DNA of 64,000 bases. It comes from an uncultured Bacteroidota bacterium (GTDB lineage Bacteria; Bacteroidota; Bacteroidia; B-17B0; Aurantibacillaceae). The translations under genes and the position numbers were made by a program. Each line of letters starts with the position of its first letter. Positions within the stretch are counted from its first letter, which is position 1. The DNA is taken from NCBI GenBank assembly GCA_937873155.1, contig CALMVZ010000011.1, forward strand, positions 62,001 through 126,000, written 5' to 3'. Shown here piece by piece: positions 1-8,231 of the stretch. Under the pieces are notes generated by a model. It saw only the letters and a list, made by a program, of their open reading frames with translations. It searched no databases and had not been told where the DNA came from.

Positions 1-206
1 TTTTTACTTTAAAAGGTTTTCTGTTAATTGTAGTTGGCGGCTTTTTTGTAGGTTTTGGCACCCGTTACGCAGGAGGTTGTACCTCCGGTCACTCTATTAT
101 GGGCATGTCGAATTTGCAATGGCCCTCATTAGTGGCTACCTGTTGTTTTTTTGCCGGCGGATTACTAATGACGTGGGTTATTCTTCCTTTAATCATGAAC
201 CTGTAA
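1..206 (+). CDS. YeeE/YedE sulfur transporter half, 3' fragment
   Basis: These are the last 67 codons of a gene that begins left of the window; the frame runs from base 3 to a TAA at 204-206. The fragment is hydrophobic and carries [16 protein letters not shown], the hallmark of YeeE/YedE (TsuA-type) inner-membrane transporters, whose conserved cysteine takes part in uptake of thiosulfate or a related sulfur compound. The next gene, 10 bases downstream, holds the second conserved Cys motif, so the transporter is split into two polypeptides that presumably act together. The start codon and any upstream sulfur genes cannot be seen. Confidence 0.85.
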   Translation, partial: FTLKGFLLIVVGGFFVGFGTRYAGGCTSGHSIMGMSNLQWPSLVATCCFFAGGLLMTWVILPLIMNL

Positions 207-216
207 TATTTATACT

Positions 217-627
217 ATGAAGAACTTAAAATTTTTATTACTCGGTACGGCCTTCGGATTTATTTTAATTAAAGCCGAAGTGGTCTCGTGGTTCCGGATC
301 CAGGAAATGTTCCGGTTTCAGTCATTTCACATGTACGGCGTTATTTGCTCGGCTATTGCTGTCGGTATGCTCTCTGTTTTTCTAATTAAAAAATTTAAAG
401 CAAAAACGTTTTCCAGTGAAGTGATCAGGATCGAAGACAAACAATTTACAAAAGGAAATATCATCGGCGGGTTAATGTTTGGATTAGGCTGGGCCATGAC
501 GGGAGCTTGCCCGGGGCCGTTATATGCTTTAATTGGAAGCGGCTTACCAATTGTGATAGTTGTTTTATTAAGCGCAGTTGTGGGGACTTACACATATGGT
601 GTTATAAAAGATAAATTACCGCACTAA
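217..627 (+). CDS. YeeE/YedE sulfur transporter, second half (DUF6691-like)
   Basis: A 136-residue membrane protein with about four hydrophobic segments. The motif GLGWAMTGACPGPLYALIGSG near residues 88-108 is the C-terminal signature of YeeE/YedE transporters, with the conserved Cys in GACPGP. It follows the first half-gene by 10 bases and precedes the SoxB-like gene by 4 bases, so the three are almost certainly co-transcribed. The likely role is bringing thiosulfate or a related sulfur species into the cytoplasm as one half of a split transporter. The family and split arrangement are clear; the exact substrate is inferred. Confidence 0.85.
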   Translation: MKNLKFLLLGTAFGFILIKAEVVSWFRIQEMFRFQSFHMYGVICSAIAVGMLSVFLIKKFKAKTFSSEVIRIEDKQFTKGNIIGGLMFGLGWAMTGACPGPLYALIGSGLPIVIVVLLSAVVGTYTYGVIKDKLPH

Positions 628-631
628 AATT

Positions 632-2413
632 ATGAGCGACAAAACCTGTCATAATCCAAATTGCAACTGTTCTTGTCATCATGAACCGTTAGAGAATGCG
701 AATGAAAAAAGATCATCGCATGATTCCGAACGACGTGATTTTTTAAAATACTTTGGTTTAGGAGCTGTTGGCTTGGGATTAGGCCCTGCCATTACTTATT
801 GGTTACGTGAAGAAGGAAAGATCGATGAGATCGTAAAAAATCCTGCTATCATAAAAGGAAAAGCGAATCGTTTCACCATTTTACATACTTCCGATATTCA
901 TGGACAATTAGATGTTCATGATGAATTCTTTTGGGAAAACGGAAAAGCCGTTTTCAAAAAACGTGGTGGTTTTGCGCACTTAAAAACAATGGTGGATGAA
1001 TTACGGAAAGAAAATCCTTTAAATACATTACTCGTTGATGGTGGTGATTGTTTCCAGGGAAGTGCAATTGCTTCTTTAACGATGGGAACAGGAATTGTTC
1101 CGTTAGCAAACAAATTGAATTACGATCTTGTCCTTCCAGGCAATTGGGAAGTGGCTTACGGGAAACAAATGATGATCCATGATATGAATTCATATTCCGC
1201 AGCAAAAGTTTGCGCGAACATGTTCCATAACGATGATCTGGATCATGATCTTTTATTTCCTCCTTACCAGGTTTTTAATATTGGCGGGACAAAAATTGGG
1301 TTCATCGGATATAATGATCCTCTCACTCCTATCCGTCAATCTCCGGCTTACTCGAAAGGAATAAAATTCACCAAACCGGAAAGAAATCTTGAAAAGTATG
1401 TGAAGATCCTTCGTGAAGAAAAGAAATGTGATATGGTGTTTGTACTATCTCACATGGGATTATCACAGCAAGTTCATTTAGGCAATCAAAAATGTTCAGA
1501 GGGAGTAGATTACATTTTAGGCGCTGATACTCATGAACGTGTTCGTGAGCCACTCCAGTCTAAATACAGTAAAGTAACTGAACCCGGCGCTTTCGGTTCT
1601 TTCATCGGGAAATTAGATATCGTTATTGAGAACGGAAAAATAAAAGACGAAGTTTATCAATTATTAGATGTGGATCCGGAAAAATATCCTGCTGACCGGG
1701 ATATGGAACGCGCTATTGAAAAAGTAAAACGTCCGTTTAAAAAAATATTAAAAGAGGTACTCGGACAAAGCACCACACCATTGATGCGTTATTATATCAT
1801 TGAAACGCCAATGGATAATTTAATTACGGATGCGGTAATGTGGAAATTCAAAACTGATATAGCTGTATCAAACGGTTTCCGTTTTTGTCCGCCATTGTTA
1901 CCTGATCCTAAAACAGGATTTGCTGATATCACAAGGGAATATTTGTGGAGTATGCTTCCCGTGGATTCAGAAGTGAAAGTTGCGGATGTGAAAGGAAAAC
2001 AAATTTTAAACTGGCTGGAGAAAGAATTAGAGAATGCATTCTCTAAAGAAGCGAATAAACGCTTTGGCGGATGGTTTGTCCGTTTCAATGGAATGAAAGT
2101 GACATTCACCATCGGGAATGAAAAAGGGAAACGTGTTCAGGAAGTTTGCATTAAAGACCAACCATTGGAATTGGATAAAACGTATACCATGGTGGCTTGT
2201 GAACGGGACGGGGATCCTGATAACCTGTTATGCAGAATGCCAAACGTTCATAATCCTGTTAAGCAGGGAATTTTCTTACACAGCGTGATAGAGGATTATT
2301 TAGCAGAATTTTCTCCTGTATCACCAAAACTGGAAGGACGTGCAGTTGCAACGGATGCGCCCGCCGATCTTTTAACACAAGCTTTAGCAGGAATAGATTA
2401 TCAATTCAGATAG
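632..2413 (+). CDS. soxB: SoxB-like thiosulfohydrolase (Tat-exported metallophosphatase fold)
   Basis: 593 residues of the 5'-nucleotidase/SoxB family. Metal-site motifs are visible: TSDIHG (D88, H90), DGGD (D136, D139), PGNWEV (N171), LSHMG and GADTHE. The GNWEV motif with Trp in place of the GNHE of nucleotidases favours SoxB, which releases sulfate from a sulfur-carrier protein during thiosulfate oxidation in the periplasm. A twin-arginine signal (ERRDFLK, residues 33-39) precedes a hydrophobic stretch. Unusually, residues 6-17 form a Cys/His cluster (C6, C11, C13, C15, H7, H16, H17) ahead of the Tat motif; no alternative in-frame start removes it. Its neighbours are a sulfur transporter upstream and glycan enzymes one base downstream. 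No soxXYZA is in view. A divergent 5'-nucleotidase remains possible. Confidence 0.8.
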   Translation: MSDKTCHNPNCNCSCHHEPLENANEKRSSHDSERRDFLKYFGLGAVGLGLGPAITYWLREEGKIDEIVKNPAIIKGKANRFTILHTSDIHGQLDVHDEFFWENGKAVFKKRGGFAHLKTMVDELRKENPLNTLLVDGGDCFQGSAIASLTMGTGIVPLANKLNYDLVLPGNWEVAYGKQMMIHDMNSYSAAKVCANMFHNDDLDHDLLFPPYQVFNIGGTKIGFIGYNDPLTPIRQSPAYSKGIKFTKPERNLEKYVKILREEKKCDMVFVLSHMGLSQQVHLGNQKCSEGVDYILGADTHERVREPLQSKYSKVTEPGAFGSFIGKLDIVIENGKIKDEVYQLLDVDPEKYPADRDMERAIEKVKRPFKKILKEVLGQSTTPLMRYYIIETPMDNLITDAVMWKFKTDIAVSNGFRFCPPLLPDPKTGFADITREYLWSMLPVDSEVKVADVKGKQILNWLEKELENAFSKEANKRFGGWFVRFNGMKVTFTIGNEKGKRVQEVCIKDQPLELDKTYTMVACERDGDPDNLLCRMPNVHNPVKQGIFLHSVIEDYLAEFSPVSPKLEGRAVATDAPADLLTQALAGIDYQFR

Positions 2414-2414
2414 G

Positions 2415-4043
2415 ATGAAGAATTTTTTATTGGCAATATTAGTATTGGCGTATTCCGTTTCGTTCGCTCAAAAAAGCACCTTGCCTATCATTCCTCAACC
2501 AAATGAAATAACTATAAAGGAAGGAAGTTTTACAATTTCCCCTACGACAAAAATTGTTTTAAGTCATTCAGATACTTTCAAAAAAGACATTGAATGGTTC
2601 AATGATTACCTTGAGAAAAATTACGGATTCCGCTTAGAATTCATTGAAAGTGAATCCAAGATCGGTAACTTCATTCAATTCGAGTATCCTGATTTCGAAG
2701 GAGGCTTCAAAGAGAATTACCATCTTGATATCAATAAAGCCAGAATTAAGATCATTGCCGAAGCAGATGGTGCAGGTGCTTTCTATGCTTTACAGACTTT
2801 AGTCCAGTTAATACCACCATTGGAAATCAGATCTCTAAAAGTTGCACCTCCTAAAAAATTCGAAGTGCAGTGTTGTTACATTCAGGACATGCCACGTTAT
2901 CAATGGCGTGGAATGCATTTGGATGTATGTCGTCATTTCTTTCCGGTTTCATTTGTAAAAAGATACATAGATCTGATAGCCGCTTACAAAATGAATGTTT
3001 TTCATTGGCATTTAACAGAAGACCAGGGTTGGCGGATCGAACTAAAAAAATATCCTAAACTAACTTCCGTTGGTGCATGGAGAAGCGGGACAATGGTTGG
3101 TTCTTATAAAGACAAAAAATACGATACCATCCGTTATGGCGGTTTTTACACCCAGGAAGAAATTAAAGATGTTGTAGCTTACGCAGCTGCCCGGCACATA
3201 ACCATCGTTCCCGAAATTGAAATGCCCGGGCATTCTCTGGCAGCCATCGCTGCTTATCCCTGGTTATCGTGTACAGGACAAAAACAGGAAGTCGCAAAAG
3301 GCTGGGGTGTATTTGATGATGTATATTGTTCTAAGGATTCTACGTTTCAATTTTTACAGGATGTATTAACTGAGATCATAGATCTTTTTCCCGGGAAATA
3401 TATTCATATTGGTGGTGATGAATGTCCGAAGACAAGATGGAAAGCTTGTCCGAATTGCCAGGCACTTATCAAAAAAGAAAAATTAAAAGATGAACATGAG
3501 TTACAAAGTTATTTCATTACGCGAATAGAAAAGTTTGTGAATAGCAAAGGAAAACAGATTATTGGCTGGGATGAAATTTTAGAAGGCGGCCTTGCTCCTA
3601 ATGCAGCCGTAATGAGTTGGCGGGGAACCGAAGGAGGAATTGCAGCTGCAAAACAAAAACATTTCGTAGTGATGAGTCCGGGCAAACCTTGTTATTTCGA
3701 TCATTATCAAAGCAAAAATAAATTAACTGAACCTTTAGCCATCGGAGGATTCAATCCTTTAGATTCAGTTTACAATTATAATCCTACTCCAAGAATTTTG
3801 AATGAACAAGAAGCACAATTTATAATGGGCGCTCAGGGAAATGTTTGGACAGAATATATTATAAACGAAAAACAAGTAGAATACATGGCAGTACCCAGGA
3901 TGATAGCTTTAGCGGAAGTTTTATGGACGGAACCCAAAAACAAGGATTTTCAGAATTTTGTTCTCCGTTTAAATAATAATAAATTCATATTAGATAATTG
4001 GCGAGTGAACTACGCCAAACATTACATAACAAAACTTAAATAA
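2415..4043 (+). CDS. Beta-N-acetylhexosaminidase, GH20
   Basis: 542 residues with an N-terminal signal peptide (MKNFLLAILVLAYSVSFAQ), so periplasmic or surface-located. Residues about 24-150 form the GH20b-type domain and about 160-500 the catalytic barrel. WRGMHLDVCRHFF and HIGGDE (D335 and E336, the catalytic pair of substrate-assisted hexosaminidases) are plain. It would remove terminal GlcNAc/GalNAc and split the chitobiose core left after mannose removal. The ATG lies one base after the soxB stop, and the next gene starts one base after this stop, so translation is tightly coupled. Together with the downstream glycosylasparaginase and mannosidases it points to N-glycan breakdown. Confidence 0.93.
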   Translation: MKNFLLAILVLAYSVSFAQKSTLPIIPQPNEITIKEGSFTISPTTKIVLSHSDTFKKDIEWFNDYLEKNYGFRLEFIESESKIGNFIQFEYPDFEGGFKENYHLDINKARIKIIAEADGAGAFYALQTLVQLIPPLEIRSLKVAPPKKFEVQCCYIQDMPRYQWRGMHLDVCRHFFPVSFVKRYIDLIAAYKMNVFHWHLTEDQGWRIELKKYPKLTSVGAWRSGTMVGSYKDKKYDTIRYGGFYTQEEIKDVVAYAAARHITIVPEIEMPGHSLAAIAAYPWLSCTGQKQEVAKGWGVFDDVYCSKDSTFQFLQDVLTEIIDLFPGKYIHIGGDECPKTRWKACPNCQALIKKEKLKDEHELQSYFITRIEKFVNSKGKQIIGWDEILEGGLAPNAAVMSWRGTEGGIAAAKQKHFVVMSPGKPCYFDHYQSKNKLTEPLAIGGFNPLDSVYNYNPTPRILNEQEAQFIMGAQGNVWTEYIINEKQVEYMAVPRMIALAEVLWTEPKNKDFQNFVLRLNNNKFILDNWRVNYAKHYITKLK

Positions 4044-4044
4044 T

Positions 4045-5040
4045 ATGGGATCAAGAAGAAAATTTTTAAAAACATCCGGGATCCTTTCCGCTTTAGCGTT
4101 AACCAGCTTGCCAAAATTCGGAAAAGCGATCGGGTTAGAAGAAAGACCGGCAACTGAAGGTGAAGTAAGAAAGCCTGTCGTGATCTCTACATGGAAACAC
4201 GGATTAGCTGCAAACGATGGCGCATGGAAAGTTCTTTCAGCGAATGGAACAGCATTAGACGCCGTAGAAAAAGGGGTAATGGTGACAGAAGATGATCTAA
4301 CAAATTTAAGTGTTGGCCTTGGTGGCCTGCCGGATCGTGAAGGACATGTTACTCTGGATGCAAGCATCATGGATGAAAAAGGAAGATGCGGTGCTGTTGC
4401 TTTCTTGCAACGCATCAAACATCCTGTTTCAGTGGCAAGAATGGTAATGGAAAAAACACCTCATGTATTAATGGTAGGAAATGGCGCACAAAAATTTGCA
4501 TTGGATAACGGATTTAAACTGGAACCTAAAAAATTAACTGATGCGGCAGAAAAAGCTTATAAAGAATGGTTGAAGACAAGTCAGTACAAACCTGTAGCAA
4601 ATATTGAAAATCACGATACAATTGGGATGGTGGCTATGGATGCAAATGGAAATTTATCAGGTTCTTGCACAACCAGTGGCCTGGCTTACAAAATGCACGG
4701 ACGTGTCGGAGATTCCCCGATCATTGGCGCAGGAATGTACGTAGATAATGAAGTTGGTGCGGCTTGTGCAACAGGAGTTGGTGAAACCGTTCTAAGAATT
4801 TGTGGTTCGTATTTGGTTGTTGAATTCATGCGGCAGGGATTTTCACCCAGTGAAGCCTGCAAAAAAACGATTGATCGTTTAGTTTCAAAAAATCCTAATT
4901 ATAAAGAAGTACAGGTTGGATTTCTCGCTATCAATAAAAAAGGAGAGCATGGAGCATTTGCCTTACAAAAAGGATTCAATTATGCGCTTGCTGATAATAC
5001 AGGAAATAAATTGTTTGATTCAGATTATCTTTTAAAATAA
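4045..5040 (+). CDS. Glycosylasparaginase (N4-(beta-N-acetylglucosaminyl)-L-asparaginase)
   Basis: 331 residues of the N-terminal nucleophile amidohydrolase family. It cleaves the GlcNAc-Asn bond, the last step in releasing an N-glycan from its peptide. A Tat-like signal (SRRKFLKTSG, residues 3-12) indicates export. The autoprocessing site is visible as HDTIGMVAMD, with T192 expected to become the new N-terminal nucleophile of the beta chain after self-cleavage. The GDSPIIGAGMYVDN region downstream is the usual substrate-binding loop. It is joined to the GH20 gene by one base and abuts the CutC gene with no spacer. The length matches bacterial family members. Confidence 0.92.
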   Translation: MGSRRKFLKTSGILSALALTSLPKFGKAIGLEERPATEGEVRKPVVISTWKHGLAANDGAWKVLSANGTALDAVEKGVMVTEDDLTNLSVGLGGLPDREGHVTLDASIMDEKGRCGAVAFLQRIKHPVSVARMVMEKTPHVLMVGNGAQKFALDNGFKLEPKKLTDAAEKAYKEWLKTSQYKPVANIENHDTIGMVAMDANGNLSGSCTTSGLAYKMHGRVGDSPIIGAGMYVDNEVGAACATGVGETVLRICGSYLVVEFMRQGFSPSEACKKTIDRLVSKNPNYKEVQVGFLAINKKGEHGAFALQKGFNYALADNTGNKLFDSDYLLK

Positions 5041-5703
5041 ATGTTTCTTGAAGTTGCCTGCTTTAATTTAGAATCGTGTCTTATTGCCCAAAAAGCAGGC
5101 GCTAAGCGTGTTGAACTTTGTCAAAACTATTCCGCAGGTGGTGTTACTCCGGATGAAACCACGATCATTGAAGCAAGACAACAGTTACGCATCGACCTTT
5201 TTGTAATGATCCGTCCGCGCGAAGGCAATTTTCTTTATTCCGAAATTGAATTTGAGGAAATGCGATCGCAGGTTGAGTTCTGCAAAGAATTAAAATGTAA
5301 CGGCGTTGTTTTTGGAATTGTGACAGAAGAATATCAGGTTGATGTTGCGCGTTGTAAAGAATTGGTAGAATTGGCAAAACCAATGGAATGCACCTTTCAC
5401 AGAGCTTTTGATGAAACCGAAAACATCACTTATGCCTTAGAAGATTGTATAACCGCCGGCTTTACAAGAGTTCTTACCTCCGGGAAAAAAAAGACAGCAA
5501 GAGAAGGAATTGAAAACCTCCAGAAACTTATAGAAAAAGCTAAGAACAGGATCAAAATAATGCCGGGCGGCGGAATACGATCTTCAAATATTTCTGAGTT
5601 ACTGAACAGAACTGTCGCCACCGAATTTCACACGGCTGCGATAACAGACAAAAGTGAGATCGCCAATGAAGCCGAAATAAGAAAAATAATCTCATCGTTT
5701 TGA
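5041..5703 (+). CDS. cutC: CutC family protein (PF03932-type TIM barrel)
   Basis: 220 residues without a signal peptide, so probably cytoplasmic. The start (MFLEVACFNLESCLIAQKAG), the middle (FVMIRPREGNF, TFHRAFDE) and the end (GGGIRSSNI) are typical of CutC. The family was named for copper homeostasis, but its biochemical activity is poorly settled. The ATG directly follows the glycosylasparaginase stop, and its own stop overlaps the TTG start of the beta-mannosidase by four bases, so it is embedded in the N-glycan set. The position suggests a role linked to sugar or amino-acid products of glycan breakdown; that is inference. The family assignment is strong, the role is not. Confidence 0.88.
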   Translation: MFLEVACFNLESCLIAQKAGAKRVELCQNYSAGGVTPDETTIIEARQQLRIDLFVMIRPREGNFLYSEIEFEEMRSQVEFCKELKCNGVVFGIVTEEYQVDVARCKELVELAKPMECTFHRAFDETENITYALEDCITAGFTRVLTSGKKKTAREGIENLQKLIEKAKNRIKIMPGGGIRSSNISELLNRTVATEFHTAAITDKSEIANEAEIRKIISSF

Positions 5704-8216
5704 AAAAATTCATCCTGTATATATTGTTTATTTCTTCCCCTGTATTTTCACAGAATTCCGAAATTATACTAAATACACCATGGGAATTCAAACAAAAAGG
5801 AACTGATAAATGGATGACCGCTGCTGTTCCCGGAAACGTACACACTGATCTCTTGGCGAATAAAAAAATACAAGACCCGTTCTTTGCCGATAATGAACAA
5901 AAAGTCCAATGGATCGAAAATGAAGACTGGGAATACAGAACTGAATTCACTTGCGATAAAAAAACACTCTCACAAAATAATATTGAATTAAAATTTGAAG
6001 GGCTTGATACTTATGCAAAAATTTATTTGAACAAAACCCTGATCCTTGAAGCAACCAATATGTTCCGTTCGTGGACTGTTAATGTAAAAAAACAATTGAA
6101 AGAAGGAAGTAATAGCTTATTTATTGTTTTCGAATCCGCCGTAAAAAAAGGAAAGGCAGAAGCGGCAAAATTGCCATACACTTTACCTGGTGATGAAAAA
6201 ATATTTACGCGTAAAGCGCAATATCAATATGGTTGGGATTGGGGACCGCGCTTTGTTACTTGTGGTATTTGGAAGCCGATCAAACTAATTACATGGAATA
6301 AATTAATAATTGAGTCGATATATGCTAATACAAAAGAGATCCGCGATTCTTCTGCAAAGGTAGATTTCATTTTCGAGATCAGAGCTGAAAGGGAAGATTA
6401 TTACAGGTTGCGATACAATGTGCATGGTGAAAAAAGTAAGAGCAGGCTATCGGGAGCTCAAAGTCAGCTTATCGCCATAAAACCCGGAATAAATACAGTT
6501 ACGGTGAATACAAACATGGCCTATCCGAGATTATGGTGGTGCAACGGTTTCGATAAAAGAAGACCTAACCTATACAAAGCGGGGTTCAAAATAACGAAAA
6601 ATGATAGTTTGATCGCACAAGAATCATTACAATTTGGCATCAGGACGCTTGAATTGATACAAGAAAAAGATTCTGCAGGCTCTTCCTTTTATTTTAAATT
6701 GAATGGCATTCCGGTATTTATGAAAGGGGCAAATTACATTCCGCATAATAGTTTTCTTCCGAACGCTGATAAAGATGCGATCAGAAAACTAGTGATGACA
6801 GCAAAAAACACTAACATGAATATGCTTCGTGTTTGGGGTGGTGGAGTTTATGCTGATGAAGAGTTTTACAGAGACTGTGATCGTGCAGGAATCTTAGTCT
6901 GGCAGGATTTTATGTTTGCCTGCGCCATGTATCCCGGCGATAAAGAATTCATTGAGAATGTAAAAGAGGAAGCAACAGAACAAGTGAAAAAATTACGCAA
7001 GTATGCTTGTCTCGCCTTGTGGTGCGGAAATAATGAAATTGACGAAGGCTGGCATAACTGGGGATGGCAAAAACAATACAAGTATTCGGGCGCAGATTCT
7101 GCTAAGATCTGGAATGATTACAAAAAATTATTTGAGGAACTGCTTCCGTCCATTGTAAAACAAAACGGTCTTCAAACTCCATACTGGCCTTCGTCCCCCT
7201 CCATTGGCTGGGGACATAAAAAAAGTTTATCAGAAGGAGATTCACATTATTGGGGTGTTTGGTGGGGGAACGAACCGTTTGAGAATTATGAAAAGAAAGT
7301 GGGCCGCTTCGCGAGTGAATACGGATTTCAAAGTTTGCCATCTTTAGAAACCTTCAAAACATTTTGTGGCCCGGCAGATCTGAATTTGAATTCCGCCGCG
7401 GTTAACAATCACCAGAAAAATTCAAAAGGATTTGAAACGATCAAAACATATATGGAGCGCGACTATGTGGTTCCAAAAGAATTTGACAAATTCATTTATG
7501 TTTCACAATTACTCCAGGCAAGAGGCATGAGGATTGCAATTGAAGCTCACCGGAGAGTCATGCCTTACTGTATGGGAACATTATTCTGGCAATTGAATGA
7601 CTGCTGGCCCGTAACTTCGTGGAGCGCGATCGATTTTTATAACAGGCCTAAAGCTTTTTTTTATTCCCTGGAAGAATTGTTTGATAATGTTCTGTTATCA
7701 GTTCAAAAAGAAAATGAAAACTACAAGATCTTTATAGTTAATGAAAAATCCTATTCTTTCGATGGAAAAATAAAAATATCCCTTAATGACTATACCGGTA
7801 AAGAGATATTTTCCAAGTCAGCTGAATCCAGGGTGATTTCAAATACCAGCAATTTTTACCTAACGTTTTCTGAAACAGAAATGAAAGGTTTGATAAAAGA
7901 TAAAATGTATCTGCGTTGCCAGTTCACCAGTACCGATGGAACAATAAGTAAAAAGGTTTTATACTATTTCGTTCCTCCGAAAAACCTGAAACTAGCTCCG
8001 GCCAAACCTGAAATGACATACTCTGCCACAGAAAACATTTTAAAAATTAAAAGTGATAATTTGATCAAAGACCTATTCTTATATAGTAGTGATAATATTT
8101 TCGATAAGAATTATTTCGATCTTGAACCTAATGAGGAGATACAAATTAAGTTAAAGTCTGCTATAAAGGATGTCTCTGAAATTAAGTTCATGTCATTCAA
8201 CGATATTAATCAGTAA
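5700..8216 (+). CDS. Beta-mannosidase, GH2
   Basis: 838 residues, starting with TTG that overlaps the cutC stop by four bases. An N-terminal signal peptide (MKKFILYILFISSPVFSQ) is followed by the GH2 jelly-roll domain, an immunoglobulin-like domain and the catalytic barrel. Both catalytic glutamates are visible: acid/base E446 in WCGNNEIDEGW and nucleophile E540 in ASEYGFQSLP. The sequence around MLRVWGGGVYADEEFY is typical of lysosomal-type beta-mannosidases. The enzyme would hydrolyse the Man-beta-1,4-GlcNAc linkage at the root of N-glycans, which fits the adjoining hexosaminidase and glycosylasparaginase. It is expected in the periplasm. Confidence 0.93.
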   Translation: MKKFILYILFISSPVFSQNSEIILNTPWEFKQKGTDKWMTAAVPGNVHTDLLANKKIQDPFFADNEQKVQWIENEDWEYRTEFTCDKKTLSQNNIELKFEGLDTYAKIYLNKTLILEATNMFRSWTVNVKKQLKEGSNSLFIVFESAVKKGKAEAAKLPYTLPGDEKIFTRKAQYQYGWDWGPRFVTCGIWKPIKLITWNKLIIESIYANTKEIRDSSAKVDFIFEIRAEREDYYRLRYNVHGEKSKSRLSGAQSQLIAIKPGINTVTVNTNMAYPRLWWCNGFDKRRPNLYKAGFKITKNDSLIAQESLQFGIRTLELIQEKDSAGSSFYFKLNGIPVFMKGANYIPHNSFLPNADKDAIRKLVMTAKNTNMNMLRVWGGGVYADEEFYRDCDRAGILVWQDFMFACAMYPGDKEFIENVKEEATEQVKKLRKYACLALWCGNNEIDEGWHNWGWQKQYKYSGADSAKIWNDYKKLFEELLPSIVKQNGLQTPYWPSSPSIGWGHKKSLSEGDSHYWGVWWGNEPFENYEKKVGRFASEYGFQSLPSLETFKTFCGPADLNLNSAAVNNHQKNSKGFETIKTYMERDYVVPKEFDKFIYVSQLLQARGMRIAIEAHRRVMPYCMGTLFWQLNDCWPVTSWSAIDFYNRPKAFFYSLEELFDNVLLSVQKENENYKIFIVNEKSYSFDGKIKISLNDYTGKEIFSKSAESRVISNTSNFYLTFSETEMKGLIKDKMYLRCQFTSTDGTISKKVLYYFVPPKNLKLAPAKPEMTYSATENILKIKSDNLIKDLFLYSSDNIFDKNYFDLEPNEEIQIKLKSAIKDVSEIKFMSFNDINQ

Positions 8217-8231
8217 ATTTATGGTCGCGCT

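Noticed and set aside
7532-7546. GG-N10-GC sequence resembling a sigma-54 promoter
   Set aside because: It lies in the middle of the beta-mannosidase coding region with no gene start nearby; chance match.
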